Shown piece after piece: positions 1 to 6,047 of a DNA stretch of 12,685 nucleotides. The position numbers and the translations under genes were made by a program. Origin of the DNA: SIO4C1 sp039820425 (GTDB taxonomy: Bacteria; Cyanobacteriota; Cyanobacteriia; Phormidesmidales; Phormidesmidaceae); NCBI GenBank assembly GCA_039820425.1, contig JBCBQD010000165.1:1-12685 (forward strand), read 5' to 3'. A model generated the notes under the pieces. It did not search any database. It was not told the DNA's origin and saw only the letters and a list, made by a program, of their open reading frames with translations. Position 1 is the stretch's first letter, and every line of letters begins with the position of its first letter.

Positions 1-2064
1 GGGCTGTGGCGTAAAATTGCACACTGTCAACTCAATCTCTCTGTAGTCTTTATCCCTCCGTAAGAAAGACACCACACTATGGCGGGTATCACTAAAGTCA
101 ACCCACTCAAACCCCTCTTGGGAAAAATCTTGGGTATATAAGGACGGTTCACTGCGATAAAACGCATTTAGCTTTTGCATAAAATGCTTAAGCTCTTTGT
201 GGGCATCGTACTGCAGCAAATGCCACTCCAGGTCACCCCAAACATTCCATTCGCTCCACTGGCCAAACTCCATGCTCATAAACAGGGTCTTTTTGCCAGG
301 GTGCGTAAACATGTAGGTATACAGGCAGCGCAGGTTAGCCAACTTTTGCCAATCGTCCCCAGGCATCTTGCCAATCATGTTGCTCTTGCCATGCACCACC
401 TCATCGTGGGACAGCGCCAGCATAAAGTTTTCGCTGAAAGCGTACCAAATGCTAAAAGTAACGTTGTTTTGATGAAACTGGCGAAACCACGGATCCATCT
501 GGAAATAGTCCAGCATGTCGTGCATCCAGCCCATATTCCACTTGAGGTTAAAGCCCAAACCGCCCACATAGGTCGGCCAGGAAACCATGGGCCAGGCCGT
601 TGACTCCTCCGCAATGGAGAGAATGCCAGGGTAGTGGCTAAAAATTAGATGGTTGGTCTGACGGAGAAAATCAGCCGCTTCTACATTTTCACGACCCCCG
701 TACTCATTGGCGACCCACTCCCCAGGCTTGCGGTTGTAGTCGAGGTAAAGCATCGAAGCCACCGCATCCACCCGGATGCCGTCAATGTGGTACTTGTCAA
801 ACCAGAACAGGGCATTGGCGACTAAAAAGTTACGCACTTCGTTGCGGCCATAGTTAAAGACCAACGTGCCCCATTCTTTATGTTCGCCCTTGCGAGGGTC
901 GGCGTGCTCGTAGAGATGGGTGCCGTCAAAGAAGGCCAATCCGTGACCGTCCTTAGGAAAGTGACCGGGCACCCAGTCCACTAAAACCCCAATGCCATTG
1001 AGGTGGCATTGATCAATGAAATACATCAAGTCTTCGGGGGAGCCATAGCGCGAGGTGGCCGCATAGTAGCCAGTCACTTGATAACCCCAGGAGCCGTCAA
1101 ATGGATGCTCAGCAACCGGTAATAGCTCAATGTGGGTAAACCCCAGCTCTTTAACGTAGGGGATCAGCTTAGCCGCCAGCTCACGGTAGGTCAGGAAACG
1201 GGCCCCCGGCTTGAGTTCGGCCACGGTTACCACAGGCTCTGTCGTCCCGTCCGGGCGCTTTGACGGCTCAGACGAAGCCGCATGCATCCAGGAGCCCAGG
1301 TGGACCTCATAAATCGACACCGGCTGCGTCATTGGATCGCGATGGCGGCGCTGCTCAAGCCAATCGTCGTCTTGCCACTGATAGGCATCTAGATCAGCCA
1401 CCACCGACGCCGTTTTAGGGCGCACCTCTTGTTGAAAGCCATAGGGGTCAGATTTTTCGTAAATATGACCGGTCTGGTTTTTGATCTCATATTTGTAGCC
1501 AGCCCCTACCTTCAGACCCGGGATAAAGATATCCCAAATCCCACCAGCTCCAATTCGCATTTGATGTTTGCGACCATCCCAATTATTAAAATCACCCAGC
1601 ACAGACACATTGCGGGCATTGGGTGCCCAAACTGCAAAGTAAACCCCAGTCACTCCATCAATCGTAGTGGGATGGGCCCCTAATTTTTCGTAAATGCGAT
1701 GGTGGTTGCCCTCAGCAAACAGGTGTACGTCAAAGTCACTGATCTCCCTAGACTTAAACGCATAGGGGTCGTAGATGACATGCTCATGCTCCCCCTCTTT
1801 GTAGCGGATTTGGTAGTTAACTAAGTCCTCGGTCTCAACCACACATTCAAAAAAATGGGGATGGTGGTCATTAGCCATGGCAAACTCTTGGCGAGCTTCG
1901 GGCAAGATAACCCAAGCCTTATCAGCAGCCGGGATAAAGGCCCGCACCGCCCAAACCTCTTTGCCGTCTATTTGAATAAGATGGGGACCCAATACCTCAA
2001 AAGGGTTATGGTGCTGGTTCCAAACAATCCGCTCAATCTGGTCAGGTGCAACCGTCAACGTCAT
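1..2064 (-). CDS. glgB: 1,4-alpha-glucan branching enzyme GlgB (3' end beyond window)
   Basis: Transfers short alpha-1,4-glucan chains to alpha-1,6 branch points during cytoplasmic glycogen synthesis. The frame is open for 688 codons from an ATG at 2064 to the window edge. The N-terminus (MTLTVAPDQIERIVWNQHHN) resembles cyanobacterial GlgB. An N-terminal beta-sandwich and CBM48-type module (for example FAVWAPNARNVSVLGDFNNW) is followed by a GH13 barrel. The catalytic residues are visible: nucleophile D433 in GIRVDAVASM, acid/base E486 in SIAEEST, and D554 in LSHDEVVHGK. The 433/486/554 spacing equals that of E. coli D405/E458/D526. Cyanobacterial GlgB is usually about 760-780 residues, so some 80 C-terminal residues lie outside. 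No clear Shine-Dalgarno precedes the ATG. The 216 bases upstream, before the stop of the 2281-2661 gene, leave room for its own promoter. No lesion seen. Confidence 0.97.
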   Translation of the reverse strand, partial: MTLTVAPDQIERIVWNQHHNPFEVLGPHLIQIDGKEVWAVRAFIPAADKAWVILPEARQEFAMANDHHPHFFECVVETEDLVNYQIRYKEGEHEHVIYDPYAFKSREISDFDVHLFAEGNHHRIYEKLGAHPTTIDGVTGVYFAVWAPNARNVSVLGDFNNWDGRKHQMRIGAGGIWDIFIPGLKVGAGYKYEIKNQTGHIYEKSDPYGFQQEVRPKTASVVADLDAYQWQDDDWLEQRRHRDPMTQPVSIYEVHLGSWMHAASSEPSKRPDGTTEPVVTVAELKPGARFLTYRELAAKLIPYVKELGFTHIELLPVAEHPFDGSWGYQVTGYYAATSRYGSPEDLMYFIDQCHLNGIGVLVDWVPGHFPKDGHGLAFFDGTHLYEHADPRKGEHKEWGTLVFNYGRNEVRNFLVANALFWFDKYHIDGIRVDAVASMLYLDYNRKPGEWVANEYGGRENVEAADFLRQTNHLIFSHYPGILSIAEESTAWPMVSWPTYVGGLGFNLKWNMGWMHDMLDYFQMDPWFRQFHQNNVTFSIWYAFSENFMLALSHDEVVHGKSNMIGKMPGDDWQKLANLRCLYTYMFTHPGKKTLFMSMEFGQWSEWNVWGDLEWHLLQYDAHKELKHFMQKLNAFYRSEPSLYTQDFSQEGFEWVDFSDTRHSVVSFLRRDKDYREIELTVCNFTPQP

Positions 2065-2191
2065 AAAAATTAGGCCTGTACAAAAGTATCAATCGAAAGT
2101 TTTTTTAAAGAAATTGAAAAGGGGCTCGCTAAACCTTGGCCGTCTCCAGATTTGCAGTTGACGCTGAGAAAAACTTGAGAGTTTAAGGCTT

Positions 2192-2242
2192 TATGTAGTT
2201 TACGCTAAGTTAACTAATTTTAATGACTAGCGTTGCTACATA
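2192..2242. repeat. Imperfect inverted repeat between the 2281-2661 gene and glgB
   Basis: TATGTAG (2192-2198) and ACGCTA (2202-2207) pair with TAGCGT (2228-2233) and CTACATA (2236-2242), giving two stem segments around a small internal loop and a 20-base AT-rich loop. It lies 39-89 bases past the stop of the 2281-2661 gene and about 130 bases before the glgB start, both on the minus strand. It could end the upstream transcript or act as a regulatory dyad for glgB. No T-run follows on either strand, so it is not a standard intrinsic terminator. Confidence 0.45.
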
Positions 2243-2280
2243 GAAGACACTGCACCAAATTCGGTCAATGAGGCCTCCCC

Positions 2281-2661
2281 CTACGGGATAAAAGGCAAAA
2301 TCGGCTTAATTGCCCTGCGCACCTGCAGCAATAGGATGATAGAGCGAATATCGGACCTGATGGTTGTGGTCTCGGGGGGGGCCTGTAGCTGGGCCTCTAG
2401 TTCTGCGTATGCTTCAGGACTGATCGGTGCCCCGTCTAGGGGGGAACGCGCCTCAAAAATAATTTCAGTCCTCAAAATTTCTTCGGGAATGTCTTCCTCT
2501 GGAGGCAATTGGATCTGTGCAGAAGCCTGGCCTGTCATCCCAATAGTCAGCAGTAGCCACCCTGCCAAACGAAAACCAGATTGACATCTTGCCAAGGCCC
2601 CTAAAGGCCTAGATGGTCTACTCCCTAGTTGACTTTGGCCAGATCTTGAGCGAATCTGCAT
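2281..2661 (-). CDS. Small exported conserved cyanobacterial protein, function unknown
   Basis: A 126-residue protein with a long basic N-terminus, then a hydrophobic segment at about 31-48 (FRLAGWLLLTIGMTG) ending ASA|Q, a good signal-peptidase I site. The predicted mature part is about 78 residues. It is acidic at first (LPPEEDIPEEILRTEIIFEA), then carries a RSPLDGAPISPEAYAELEAQ segment, and ends hydrophobic and basic (LLLQVRRAIKPILPFIP). From memory this layout, an LPPxEDxPEEILRTEII start followed by an RSPxDG motif, recurs in small cyanobacterial hypothetical proteins. No enzyme motif is seen. The ATG at 2661 lies in the loop of a short hairpin (separate entry). A shorter product from an internal start is possible because the N-terminus is long for a signal peptide. 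It is transcribed toward glgB and away from the 3005-3775 gene. Confidence 0.75.
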   Translation of the reverse strand: MQIRSRSGQSQLGSRPSRPLGALARCQSGFRLAGWLLLTIGMTGQASAQIQLPPEEDIPEEILRTEIIFEARSPLDGAPISPEAYAELEAQLQAPPETTTIRSDIRSIILLLQVRRAIKPILPFIP

Positions 2662-2667
2662 AGATTC
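2652..2667 (-). promoter_or_regulatory. Hairpin holding the start codon of the 2281-2661 gene in its loop
   Basis: On the minus strand GAATCT-ATGC-AGATTC is a perfect 6-bp stem with a four-base loop, and the loop contains the ATG. In mRNA this could modulate ribosome access. The stem is short and the function is inferred only. Confidence 0.35.
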
Positions 2668-3004
2668 AATTTCTAAGTGATGGCGTGATCTTACAGTGAT
2701 GCAGTAAGTGCATTATCAACGATGAGCACTTCAAATGCGACGAGCTATCAAAAATCGGCATCGATTTCTTGATAGTATTCACTTCGTGCTGATGACCACC
2801 GGAGGTTTGCCCAGACAGACCCCATGTAGGCACCAGACAGATGACAGACTGGCCTTGTACTGATCAGGCCCCTGACGAGTTGGACTAGATTGGAAAATGA
2901 TGTCTCTATGCTGGGTAAGTAAACTCTGTCTGCGTAGGCCTCAGACTGCTGGCTCGTATTATTAGGCATGGGTCACCCCGATCGCTAAACAATTAGGATT
3001 TGTA
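2662..3004. other. Divergent intergenic region
   Basis: 343 bases separate the minus-strand gene starting at 2661 from the plus-strand gene starting at 3005, so both promoters should lie here, though I cannot pick convincing -35/-10 boxes. It holds the long hairpin at 2745-2775 and an AGGA ribosome-binding sequence about 8 bases before the ATG at 3005. A 73-codon minus-strand reading frame (2748-2969) has no recognisable features. No RNA gene, tRNA or CRISPR repeat is seen. Confidence 0.6.
2745..2775. repeat. Long inverted repeat (13-bp stem, one bulge) in the divergent promoter region
   Basis: CTATCAAAAATCG (2745-2757) pairs with CGATTT (2762-2767) and TTGATAG (2769-2775), leaving a bulged C at 2768 and the loop GCAT. 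It sits 84 bases upstream of the 2661 start and 230 upstream of the 3005 start. It could be an operator, or the end of an unannotated short transcript. No U-tract follows in either direction. Confidence 0.6.
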
Positions 3005-3775
3005 ATGATTAAGCTCTCTCTTTCCACGCTATCCCTGAGTCGTTCGGGGCTTTCTACGCTGTTGTTCAGCGCAGCGGGCCTACTGGTGTCGGCACCGGTG
3101 CTGGCGCAAAATATTGTCGAGCAGCAGGGCACCCTCGCCCCGATGCGCGATGAGTATGCCTTCAGCGGAGACGCAGGGGACTCGTTCACGATTGAGCTTT
3201 CTAGCGAAGAATTTGACACGGTGCTGTTTCTGGTTGGGCCAGATGGGGCCGAACTCGACATGAATGACGACTACGGCGGTACCCTAAACTCCACCATTGT
3301 GACGACGCTGCCAGCGGACGGTGAGTACAAAGCCGTGGCGAGTTCTTTTTCGGGGCAGGGGGGCAGCTATGACCTGACCATCCGCCCAGCGACTGAATAT
3401 GAGCTGGTATACGATCGGGCCATTGAGCTGATGACCTCAGAGGATTTTGGCGAAGCGATTGAGGCGTATACGGCTGCGATCGCACTTGACCCTAATGACC
3501 CCAGTGCCTATTTGGGTCGAGCCGATGCCCACTGGGGTCGGGTATACCTGGCCGAGGGCGAAAACTTCAAAGGCCCAGAAAGCCTCACCCCTGAAGATAA
3601 AGAAGCCATTCTGGCAGACTACGACAAAGCCGCCGATCTATACGAAGCCCGAGGGGATGCCGACATTGCCACGGCCATTCGAGAGCAAGCTCAAGCCCTA
3701 AGGACTGGGGAAACAGTCACTCCAGATGCCGCTGAGCCCCAAGCGCCAGAGCCCCAGGCACCAGAACCCCAGTAG
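3005..3775 (+). CDS. Exported PPC-domain and TPR-repeat protein
   Basis: A 256-residue protein that probably acts in the periplasm or outside the cell. Residues 1-34 form a signal peptide (hydrophobic LSTLLFSAAGLLVSAPVLA, cleavage near VLA|QN). Residues about 36-127 look like a bacterial pre-peptidase C-terminal (PPC) beta-sandwich, with GDAGDSFTIELSS, DTVLFLVGPDGAEL, NDDYGG and a closing GGSYDLTI. Residues about 130-170 form a TPR-like helix pair (AIELMTSEDFGEAIEAYTAA, LDPNDPSAYLGRA), and a second helical pair (ILADYDKAADLYEARGD) reaches about 230. The tail repeats PEPQA about three times. PPC domains often accompany secreted hydrolases, but no catalytic domain is present, so a binding or scaffold role is more likely. 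An AGGA sequence about 8 bases before the ATG supports the start. It stands alone on its strand. Confidence 0.88.
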   Translation: MIKLSLSTLSLSRSGLSTLLFSAAGLLVSAPVLAQNIVEQQGTLAPMRDEYAFSGDAGDSFTIELSSEEFDTVLFLVGPDGAELDMNDDYGGTLNSTIVTTLPADGEYKAVASSFSGQGGSYDLTIRPATEYELVYDRAIELMTSEDFGEAIEAYTAAIALDPNDPSAYLGRADAHWGRVYLAEGENFKGPESLTPEDKEAILADYDKAADLYEARGDADIATAIREQAQALRTGETVTPDAAEPQAPEPQAPEPQ

Positions 3776-3800
3776 CCCCCAATCTCACTAGCCCCCAATC
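3770..3800 (+). repeat. Short tandem duplication across the stop codon of the PPC-TPR gene
   Basis: CAGTAGCCCCCAATC (3770-3784) recurs as CACTAGCCCCCAATC (3786-3800), a 15-base unit with one mismatch at a 16-base offset. The first copy contains the TAG stop codon of the upstream gene. Confidence 0.7.
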
Positions 3801-3817
3801 AAAATAGATACTCTGGT

Positions 3818-3864
3818 AAGGGCAATGCGGCTGCTTGCCCTTTAGTATCGAGCACAAGCAGCCG
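3818..3864 (+). terminator. Two overlapping, mutually exclusive hairpins downstream of the PPC-TPR gene
   Basis: Hairpin A pairs AAGGGCAA (3818-3825) with TTGCCCTT (3835-3842) around a 9-base loop. Hairpin B pairs CGGCTGCTTG (3828-3837) with CAAGCAGCCG (3855-3864), ten perfect base pairs around a 17-base loop. Both need bases 3835-3837, so only one can form at a time. The position 43 bases after the stop suggests transcription termination or 3'-end protection. Only short T tracts follow, so strength is uncertain. Confidence 0.5.
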
Positions 3865-4015
3865 AGATTTCCCATAAAACGTAAGCCATAGAGTAAAACA
3901 TAAGCAGCACGCTGCTTTTATGAAATTTTCACAGGTTCTTCACTTTTGCTTTAATTTTTTCCGGATGTTACCTGGGCATACCTGCATATTTAAGCGAGTA
4001 GATGAACCTTGACAC

Positions 4016-4048
4016 ATCCCTCCAGTGATCTGCTGAGGGATTTTTTTT
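4016..4048 (+). terminator. Strong intrinsic terminator on the plus strand
   Basis: ATCCCTC (4016-4022) pairs with GAGGGAT (4035-4041). CAG and CTG inside the loop can extend the stem, and a run of eight Ts (4041-4048) follows. Stem plus U-tract is the textbook rho-independent form, directed to the plus strand. The nearest plus-strand gene ends 240 bases upstream and has its own hairpins. On the minus strand this sequence lies just past the last recognisable Cas1 codons, at the break point of the cas1 remnant. Confidence 0.7.
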
Positions 4049-4053
4049 GTCTG

Positions 4054-4715
4054 CAAAAAGCCCATCTGCGGGTCAAGCCCTGCCCCCTCGCAGGCAGCCA
4101 CACATTCATTAGCCAACAACGTGTAAACAAACGACAGCAAAGCATTGATGGGATCCTTGGGTGGACGTTTTGAGCGTTCTACAAATTCAAACGTATCGCG
4201 ATGGGTACGGACCATTGCCGAAAAGCTGCCAAAGTAAGCTTTAGCGCTATAGCCTTCAATGCCTCGCAGTTTGTCTATATCCGTGGATTTTTAGCATTTT
4301 GGATACCCCCTGCCTGGATCTCAGCCGTGGCTTTGAGGGCAATGCGATCTCACTCAGCCTTCGCTTCCCGAGCCGCACGCATCACCACAGCCCGTGCATT
4401 TTGAAGTTTACCAGCCACGATATACCGAACAATATTGAGTGTGGTTTCCGCCTGGTATAGGGCCTGATGCTGCGCCCGTCGCAGCATCACATTACCAGTG
4501 GTTGGTCCAGCCAATCGCCCTTTAAACTTGCCTCACGCTGTCAGCCAAACAATCGAGCGCCCATCCTCAGCACAGCGATGAATCAAAAATGGACTGAGTA
4601 AGACATTGCCAAAAACCACCAGACCGTCCAGGTGATATTGAGAATTTGTTTCACGGGTCTGCGATCGCAAAAACGTCATATTTTTCAGCAGTGGGGCCAA
4701 ACCCTTTGAGATCAC
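4054..4715 (-). pseudogene. cas1: cas1 pseudogene, type I-C CRISPR integrase remnant
   Basis: Cas1 is the integrase that, with Cas2, inserts new spacers into CRISPR arrays. Minus-strand translation gives clear Cas1 blocks in order: HLDGLVVFGNVLLSPFLIHR, CAEDGRSIVWLTA, then GKFKGRLAGPTTGNVMLRRA, IVRYIVAGKLQNARAVVMRA, LRGIEGYSAKAYFGSF (with the first metal-binding Glu) and RPPKDPINALLSFVYTLLAN up to GLDPQMGFL. Lesions: an in-frame TGA at 4533-4535; a second TGA at 4350-4352; an extra TA at about 4276-4280 (ATATA where ATA restores the frame); and loss of everything after GFL, including the later His and Asp metal ligands. The first 20-30 residues match poorly. After 4054 an unrelated tail of 37 codons runs to 3940. 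About 220 of the usual 330-340 residues remain. The wording of the blocks fits type I-C. It lies downstream of a cas7 fragment in the native order. No cas2 or repeats follow. Confidence 0.92.
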
Positions 4716-4724
4716 CTAAAATTC

Positions 4725-5082
4725 TCAGCGATTGATGGGTAGAATGCGTGCCCTGGCTCGGCTAGCATCAACGGTCACTAACGCCCCTGTCTCTAGCTCC
4801 ACCTGAAACTGCCGTATTGCTGAGAGCACCAGCTCTCCAATGGCATCAGGTAGCGTATCTTGAGTCCTCACTTGAAAAACGCTCGGAGCGTTAGCCTGGT
4901 TAGCCGCTAGCAAAGCACCAAAGTCTAGATCGTGGGTAAACACGATATAACCATGGTCAGTTGCCCACTGCATGAGGGTGCGATCGCCAGCCCGAGGGTC
5001 ACCCACCCTTGACCAGTGGACAGCCTCAATTAAAGAACTCCACCCAAGTCGGTGAAAGGTTCATATCAATCAAAATTTTCAT
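4725..5082 (-). pseudogene. Frameshifted DUF5615 (VapC45-like, PIN-like) toxin gene
   Basis: DUF5615 proteins are small PIN-like presumed RNases that act as toxins paired with DUF433 antitoxins. The ATG at 5082 overlaps the antitoxin stop as ATGA, typical for such pairs. The N-terminus MKILIDMNLSPTWVEF, with its early acidic residue, matches the family, but the frame reaches TGA at 5026-5028 after 18 codons. The remaining protein continues one base off: IEAVHWSRVGDPRAGDRTL, then GYIVFTHDLDFGALLAA with the second acidic motif, then PSVFQVRTQD and a normal C-terminus ending ARILPINR. Removing one T from the run at 5032-5034 (minus strand) rejoins the halves, though about four residues before VHWS also seem to be missing. 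The distal frame could start at the GTG at 5006, but without the first strand and its acidic residue it should be inactive. Programmed frameshifting is unlikely. Confidence 0.85.
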
Positions 5083-5309
5083 GCAGACTGTAACGGCACC
5101 TCAGCCTCGTCTACCCGCCAGGCTGCGTAAGCCAATGACTCCTTGAGATCGGCAGGTTCCAGGTAAGGGTATGCCGTCAAAATTTCCTCCGAGGTTCGTC
5201 CTGCGGCCATCAACCCAAGCACCATGCCGACAGTAACCCGTAACCCACGTATGCAGGGCTTACCGCCCATAATTTCTGGATCCCAAGTGATGCGGGTAAA
5301 TTGCTGCAT
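5079..5309 (-). CDS. DUF433 (VapB45-like) antitoxin
   Basis: A complete 76-residue protein. The DUF433 signature is plain: ITWDPEIMGGKPCIRGLRVT, then VGMVLGLMAAGRTSEEILTA, YPYLEPADLKESLAYAAW. DUF433 proteins are small helical, winged-helix-like proteins that pair with DUF5615 toxins and are thought to bind DNA and neutralise the toxin. The start follows the TAG of the shortened cas7 by only two bases (TAGGTATG), with an AGGG sequence about 10 bases upstream, so translation may be coupled to cas7. Its end overlaps the toxin ATG by four bases. It is intact while its toxin partner is frameshifted, the harmless order of decay. In a type I-C operon this position would hold cas4. Confidence 0.9.
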   Translation of the reverse strand: MQQFTRITWDPEIMGGKPCIRGLRVTVGMVLGLMAAGRTSEEILTAYPYLEPADLKESLAYAAWRVDEAEVPLQSA

Positions 5310-5311
5310 AC

Positions 5312-5752
5312 CTAGCCCTCTGTCAATCGCGTGAGTGTAACCCCGTCAGGCAAATCATCCTCTTTAACGTTAACGGCATAGTCACTAAATTGACGTGGAA
5401 TAGTACCCTCTTCTTTAAGGTTTACGTCTACTTTCTCAAATAGCTTATGGTCCAGAGCATTGCCCAGCTTGGACTCATGACTAAAGACATACAAACCACG
5501 GGGAGCCATCATGCCGCGGCTGGCTGAGCGATCGAGGGCCGCTTCCTCTGAGGTGGCCTCGTAGTCAGCATAGGTGGCCACGTAGTTACGAATTTTGCGC
5601 TTGAGACACACATCAATTACCAAACCATGAGACGTTTCAGGGTCGGTGCGGGGCATGTTGCCTCCATCAGGGTCCCCGTTGGGGTTGCCATCGGTCAAAT
5701 CAAAAATCGGCAGAAAGTCGTGGCGCACGTTGGGGTTAAGATGTTGAGTCAT
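5312..5752 (-). CDS. cas7: Internally deleted type I-C Cas7 (Csd2), 146 residues
   Basis: Cas7c is the backbone subunit that coats crRNA in type I-C Cascade, and is normally about 280-300 residues. Here residues 1-58 are the classic N-terminus (HDFLPIFDLTDGNPNGDPDG, GNMPRTDPETSHGLVIDVCL, KRKIRNYV). Residues about 73-146 are the classic C-terminus (LDRSASRGMMAPRGLYVFSH, ESKLGNALDHKLFE, PRQFSDYAVNVKEDDLPDGV). The middle half, about 140 residues, is missing, and the reading frame is kept. The junction (5540-5586) holds a 15-base direct repeat with one mismatch. Losing the central part removes much of the RRM core and thumb, so Cascade assembly is unlikely. The gene could be a pseudogene that happens to stay in frame, or a short protein kept for another role. 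The start codon is intact, with about 50 bases before the element at 5802-6047. No cas8c or cas5 precedes it. Confidence 0.88.
   Translation of the reverse strand: MTQHLNPNVRHDFLPIFDLTDGNPNGDPDGGNMPRTDPETSHGLVIDVCLKRKIRNYVATYADYEATSEEAALDRSASRGMMAPRGLYVFSHESKLGNALDHKLFEKVDVNLKEEGTIPRQFSDYAVNVKEDDLPDGVTLTRLTEG
5551..5586 (-). repeat. 15-base direct repeat at the cas7 deletion junction
   Basis: AGGTGGCCTCGTAGT (5551-5565) and AGGTGGCCACGTAGT (5572-5586) differ by one base and lie 21 bases apart. On the minus strand they encode DYEAT and NYVAT within the stretch joining the Cas7 N- and C-terminal halves. Slippage or recombination at such repeats is a natural way to create the deletion or a small duplication at its seam. 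Confidence 0.7.
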
Positions 5753-5801
5753 CGTTTAAGTTGTATTTGATAAATAAAAGGACAGAACATCAGGTGAGGG
5801 G

Positions 5802-6047
5802 GCTGATTGACTGACAAAAGTTCTGAAACCTACGATTTAGGGTGTTTCGGCTAGCGACTGGAAGTCGCGCCTACTCGTGCACTAGCGTTAGCGTAGCCAT
5901 GCCGAAGGCTATAGCCATGCCCCTTGGGCTTTAGTCCGCCTACGCGGACTAGGTTTTTCAGGGGGTTCCCTAATCGGCGCAGGCCGATTTTGTAAGGGTA
6001 GGGGGTGGTTTTAACCGCCCAGCTAAAAGATTTGTCAGTCAACCAGC
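5802..6047. mobile_element. MITE-like palindromic element with 17-base terminal inverted repeats
   Basis: GCTGATTGACTGACAAA (5802-5818) is repeated inverted at 6031-6047 (GCTGGTTGACTGACAAA on the minus strand), 16 of 17 identical. Between them lie stacked short palindromes: GCGACT/AGTCGC (5854-5868), TAGTCCGC/GCGGACTA (5932-5951), AATCGGC/GCCGATT (5972-5989) and GGTGGTT/AACCGCC (about 6004-6018, one mismatch). It also contains the GTTAGCGTAGCCATGCCGAA type of short repeat common between cyanobacterial genes. A 63-codon reading frame across it is a by-product. No target-site duplication is evident. It separates the cas fragments from pdeM and fills most of the 282-base gap. A mobile origin is inference; it could be a cluster of independent intergenic repeats. 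Confidence 0.55.

Noticed and set aside
2748..2969. 73-codon minus-strand reading frame ending in the 2745-2775 hairpin
   Set aside because: No domain, signal peptide or recognisable homology, poor ribosome-binding context, and it lies in a divergent promoter region. Kept only as a remote possibility.
4201..4404. 67-codon plus-strand reading frame
   Set aside because: Antisense to the cas1 remnant; it is open by chance and has no family features.
4725..5082. Programmed frameshift as explanation of the toxin gene
   Set aside because: The slip site (TTCTTTAAT) is not a typical shift site, about four conserved residues also seem missing, and the neighbouring genes are decayed; a mutation is simpler.
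3776..6034. Possible CRISPR array next to the cas remnants
   Set aside because: No 30-37-base repeat recurs at 60-75-base spacing, and no type I-C-like ATTGAAAC repeat end was found on either strand.
5851..6042. 63-codon minus-strand reading frame downstream of pdeM
   Set aside because: It is a translation of stacked palindromic repeats; its start lies in the element's terminal repeat.
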